Shown here piece by piece: positions 38,047-39,106 of a stretch of DNA of 39,106 bases. The DNA is from a virus. The DNA lies in the IMG/VR virus record IMGVR_UViG_3300033143_004249, positions 1-39,106 of that record. One strand, given 5' to 3'. Position 1 is the stretch's first letter, and every line of letters begins with the position of its first letter. Made by a program: the position numbers and the translations under genes. The notes beneath the pieces are model-generated. The model saw only the letters and a program-made list of their open reading frames with translations. It did not search any database and was not told where the DNA came from.

Positions 38047-38278
38047 TATCTGCTTGATAGACAAGAGGGTCCTTACAAGAAAGGACCATAAGTGTAGTTG
38101 GTGTGGAGAGCTGATACCAAAGGGCACCTCCGTCCGCTTTCTCTCTGGGATCTTTGATGATTCGTTTTTCTCTTCCAGGATGCACGATGAATGCGATGCG
38201 GCCTGTTCCCGCAGTGAGGTTGAGGATGGTTATGCCCCGTATGATAATCAAAGGGGCATAGCCTGGCAGGAGGAGTGA
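38036..38278 (+). CDS. Small zinc-binding protein
   Basis: 80 aa from ATG 38036. HKCSWCGELIPKGTSVRFLSG and MHDECDAAC give a CxxC...HxxC pattern of a small zinc ribbon, found in phage proteins near nucleotide metabolism genes. Overlaps the ThyX stop by 11 nt. No signal or membrane segment. Last gene before the right intergenic region. Confidence 0.6.
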   Translation: MSSNICLIDKRVLTRKDHKCSWCGELIPKGTSVRFLSGIFDDSFFSSRMHDECDAACSRSEVEDGYAPYDNQRGIAWQEE

Positions 38279-38338
38279 TGCTGGCTATGTGTGGAGAGCG
38301 GGGTGCTGAGTGGCCTTGGTCTCTAGGCACACTTTAGC

Positions 38339-38473
38339 ACATACGTACGAGGAACCATTTTACACTTTTTATTTTACTGAAATACAAGTGTTTAGCTAAT
38401 GTACGCATAAATACTTAATATATAAGGATAAATAAAGAATACTAACATATTAGCACTTTAGCACAGCTAATAT
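38339..38473. repeat. Duplicated regulatory element, right copy
   Basis: Counterpart of 19649-19782. Block A 38339-38360, block B 38393-38421, block C 38445-38473 (29 nt identical). TTAGC-type sites: TTAGCAC at 38334, 38450 and 38458; GCTAA at 38395 and 38466. The connecting sequences differ between copies, so only the blocks and their spacing are conserved, as expected for protein-binding sites. Confidence 0.85.
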
Positions 38474-38548
38474 CTATGTCCTAAGTATATAGTAACAAAG
38501 GATAAATTATATTGTCTGAAATATAAGTGTTTAATAACAAAGGATAAA
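38378..38548. repeat. Direct repeats (iteron-like) in right region
   Basis: TGAAATAcAAGTGTTTA at 38378-38394 and TGAAATAtAAGTGTTTA at 38517-38533 differ at one base. TAACAAAGGATAAA is exact at 38493-38506 and 38535-38548. A shorter AAGGATAAA also lies near 38424. These are AT-rich and only in the right region; iterons of an origin or regulator sites are possible. Confidence 0.72.
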
Positions 38549-38560
38549 GAGGTTAATACA

Positions 38561-38767
38561 ATGAAATCTCTAAACACGTGCGCGCAATGCTGGAAGGAAA
38601 GTTTCATTCTTCCTGTTTCCTTACGTAAGGGGTGTGGCTTGCAAAGCAGGGCCAGGAATCGTACCTTGTTCTATATGCACCAACACAAATCACTTATTTG
38701 TTCACCTATGCCTACGGATAATATGATTCAGGCGCTGCATCGATTCGATAGCGGAGCGTGTGCTTGA
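38561..38767 (+). CDS. Uncertain small ORF before HNH gene
   Basis: 68 aa. AGAGG (38548-38552) lies 8 nt upstream, and one CxxC (NTCAQCW) is present. It begins with the 15-nt repeat shared with 19687-19701. It overlaps the HNH gene start by 10 nt. Codon use is less typical. I keep it as a weak candidate. Confidence 0.35.
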   Translation: MKSLNTCAQCWKESFILPVSLRKGCGLQSRARNRTLFYMHQHKSLICSPMPTDNMIQALHRFDSGACA

Positions 38768-39045
38768 GCTTCAAGTATGATAGGCGCTGGCGGCGCATAC
38801 GGAAGCAACACCTGGAGATCTCCCCCTATTGCGTGCGGTGCGGCAAGGACGCAGGCATTGTCGACCATAAGATCCAACACAAAGGCGACCCTGTCCTGGG
38901 TTATGATCCGGAGAACCTGCAAAGCATGTGCAAAGGCTGCCACGATAGCTTCAAGCAGCGCCTGGAAAAGAGTGGGAAGATACAGGGATGCAGTATTACA
39001 GGCATTCCAACAGACCCAAACCATCCTTGGAATAAGGGTTTATAA
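38758..39045 (+). CDS. HNH endonuclease next to the packaging genes
   Basis: 95 aa, GTG start at 38758. HNH core with C25-x-x-C28 (YCVRCG), D36-H37 (IVDHKI), N53 (ENLQSMC) and C58-x-x-C61-H62 (CKGCHDSFK). N-terminus YDRRWRRIRKQHLE is typical of HNH endonucleases that lie directly before the small terminase in HK97-type cos phages, where they help cut DNA during packaging. The terminase is at position 76, so the gene order matches only if the end of the window joins its beginning. Zn-binding Cys residues and catalytic residues present. Confidence 0.9.
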   Translation: MCLSFKYDRRWRRIRKQHLEISPYCVRCGKDAGIVDHKIQHKGDPVLGYDPENLQSMCKGCHDSFKQRLEKSGKIQGCSITGIPTDPNHPWNKGL

Positions 39046-39047
39046 GC

Positions 39048-39080
39048 TGTGCATAACATGTGCATAACATGTGCATAAGG
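39048..39080. repeat. Three tandem DnaA-box-like repeats
   Basis: TGTGCATAAca at 39048-39058, 39059-39069 and TGTGCATAAgg at 39070-39080, an 11-bp tandem repeat. Each core TGTGCATAA is the reverse complement of TTATGCACA, which fits the DnaA-box consensus TTATNCACA. They lie after the HNH gene and near the packaging end. Origin, terminase-binding or cos site are the candidate roles. Confidence 0.72.
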
Positions 39081-39106
39081 GGAGGGGGCATGCCATCTCT
39101 GGGACC

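Larger units (their letters stand above)
38279..38560. promoter_or_regulatory. Right intergenic regulatory region
   Basis: 282 nt without a convincing gene. It is AT-rich and holds the right copy of the duplicated element (38339-38473), then two pairs of direct repeats. Because the genes on the other side (HNH and, if the ends join, terminase) are late, this region is the natural place for a late or terminal promoter or an origin. No intrinsic terminator hairpin with U-run was seen. Confidence 0.7.

Noticed and set aside
19853-38278. Lysogeny or integration module
   Set aside because: No integrase, excisionase, CI/Cro-like pair or attachment site found; the genes of the early half are replication, modification and small unknowns.
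1-39106. tRNA genes and CRISPR arrays
   Set aside because: No cloverleaf-like sequence with a TTCGAAT-type loop and CCA arrangement, and no regularly spaced repeats with unique spacers were noticed by eye.

Overview
The window looks like a nearly complete genome of a tailed double-stranded DNA phage (Caudoviricetes, siphovirus-type) with every convincing gene on the + strand. Capsid genes are of the HK97 type and the tail genes follow the lambda order (terminator, tube, frameshifted chaperone, tape measure, distal tail, hub, NlpC-like, J-like tip). I see no integrase, excisionase or CI-like repressor, and the family A DNA polymerase has Phe at the position of E. coli Pol I F762; both fit a virulent lifestyle. 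A Gram-negative host is inferred from the lysis set (T7-lysozyme-like amidase, three-TM holin, Rz-like protein) and from E. coli-type DnaA boxes. The host cannot be named from sequence alone.

Layout. 0-7.3 kb: packaging and head (small and large terminase, small membrane protein, portal, protease, capsid, three likely virion or decoration proteins, a small HeH-like protein). 7.3-17.8 kb: neck and tail. This includes a clear programmed -1 frameshift in the tail assembly chaperone (heptamer A_AAA_AAC at 9352-9358 plus a 12-bp hairpin) and a tail-fibre gene that seems to be broken inside a domain. 17.8-19.6 kb: lysis. 19.63-19.81 kb: a regulatory region. 19.8-26.4 kb: replication (SNF2-like helicase, SSB-like protein, archaeo-eukaryotic-type primase, UvrD-like helicase, an HNH endonuclease). 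26.4-34.0 kb: nucleotide and DNA modification plus DNA polymerase. 34.0-38.3 kb: many tiny genes, a PD-(D/E)XK nuclease and ThyX. 38.3-38.56 kb: a second regulatory region. 38.76-39.1 kb: an HNH endonuclease that would sit just upstream of the terminase genes if the molecule is circular or joined end to end.

The most interesting content is an operon (26.9-32.1 kb) that looks like a cytosine hypermodification pathway. It holds a DUF1599/Nmad1-like protein, a class II glutamine amidotransferase/asparagine-synthase-like enzyme with its Cys2 intact, an all-alpha NTP pyrophosphatase, a divergent C5-cytosine-methyltransferase-like protein, a dCMP-hydroxymethylase-like protein carrying the diagnostic Asp, and a dCMP deaminase. 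DNA polymerase follows directly. A separate ThyX makes dTMP, which frees the thymidylate-synthase-fold enzyme for another base. The final chemistry is not knowable from sequence.

The control regions are also unusual. A ~135-bp element with conserved internal spacing occurs twice, once before the replication operon and once before the HNH/terminase end. Two operons start behind three TTAATGT heptamers at exact 11-bp spacing followed by an extended -10 at a fixed distance, and a weaker version lies before the helicase gene. Three DnaA-box-like 9-mers in tandem at 11-bp spacing lie at the right end.
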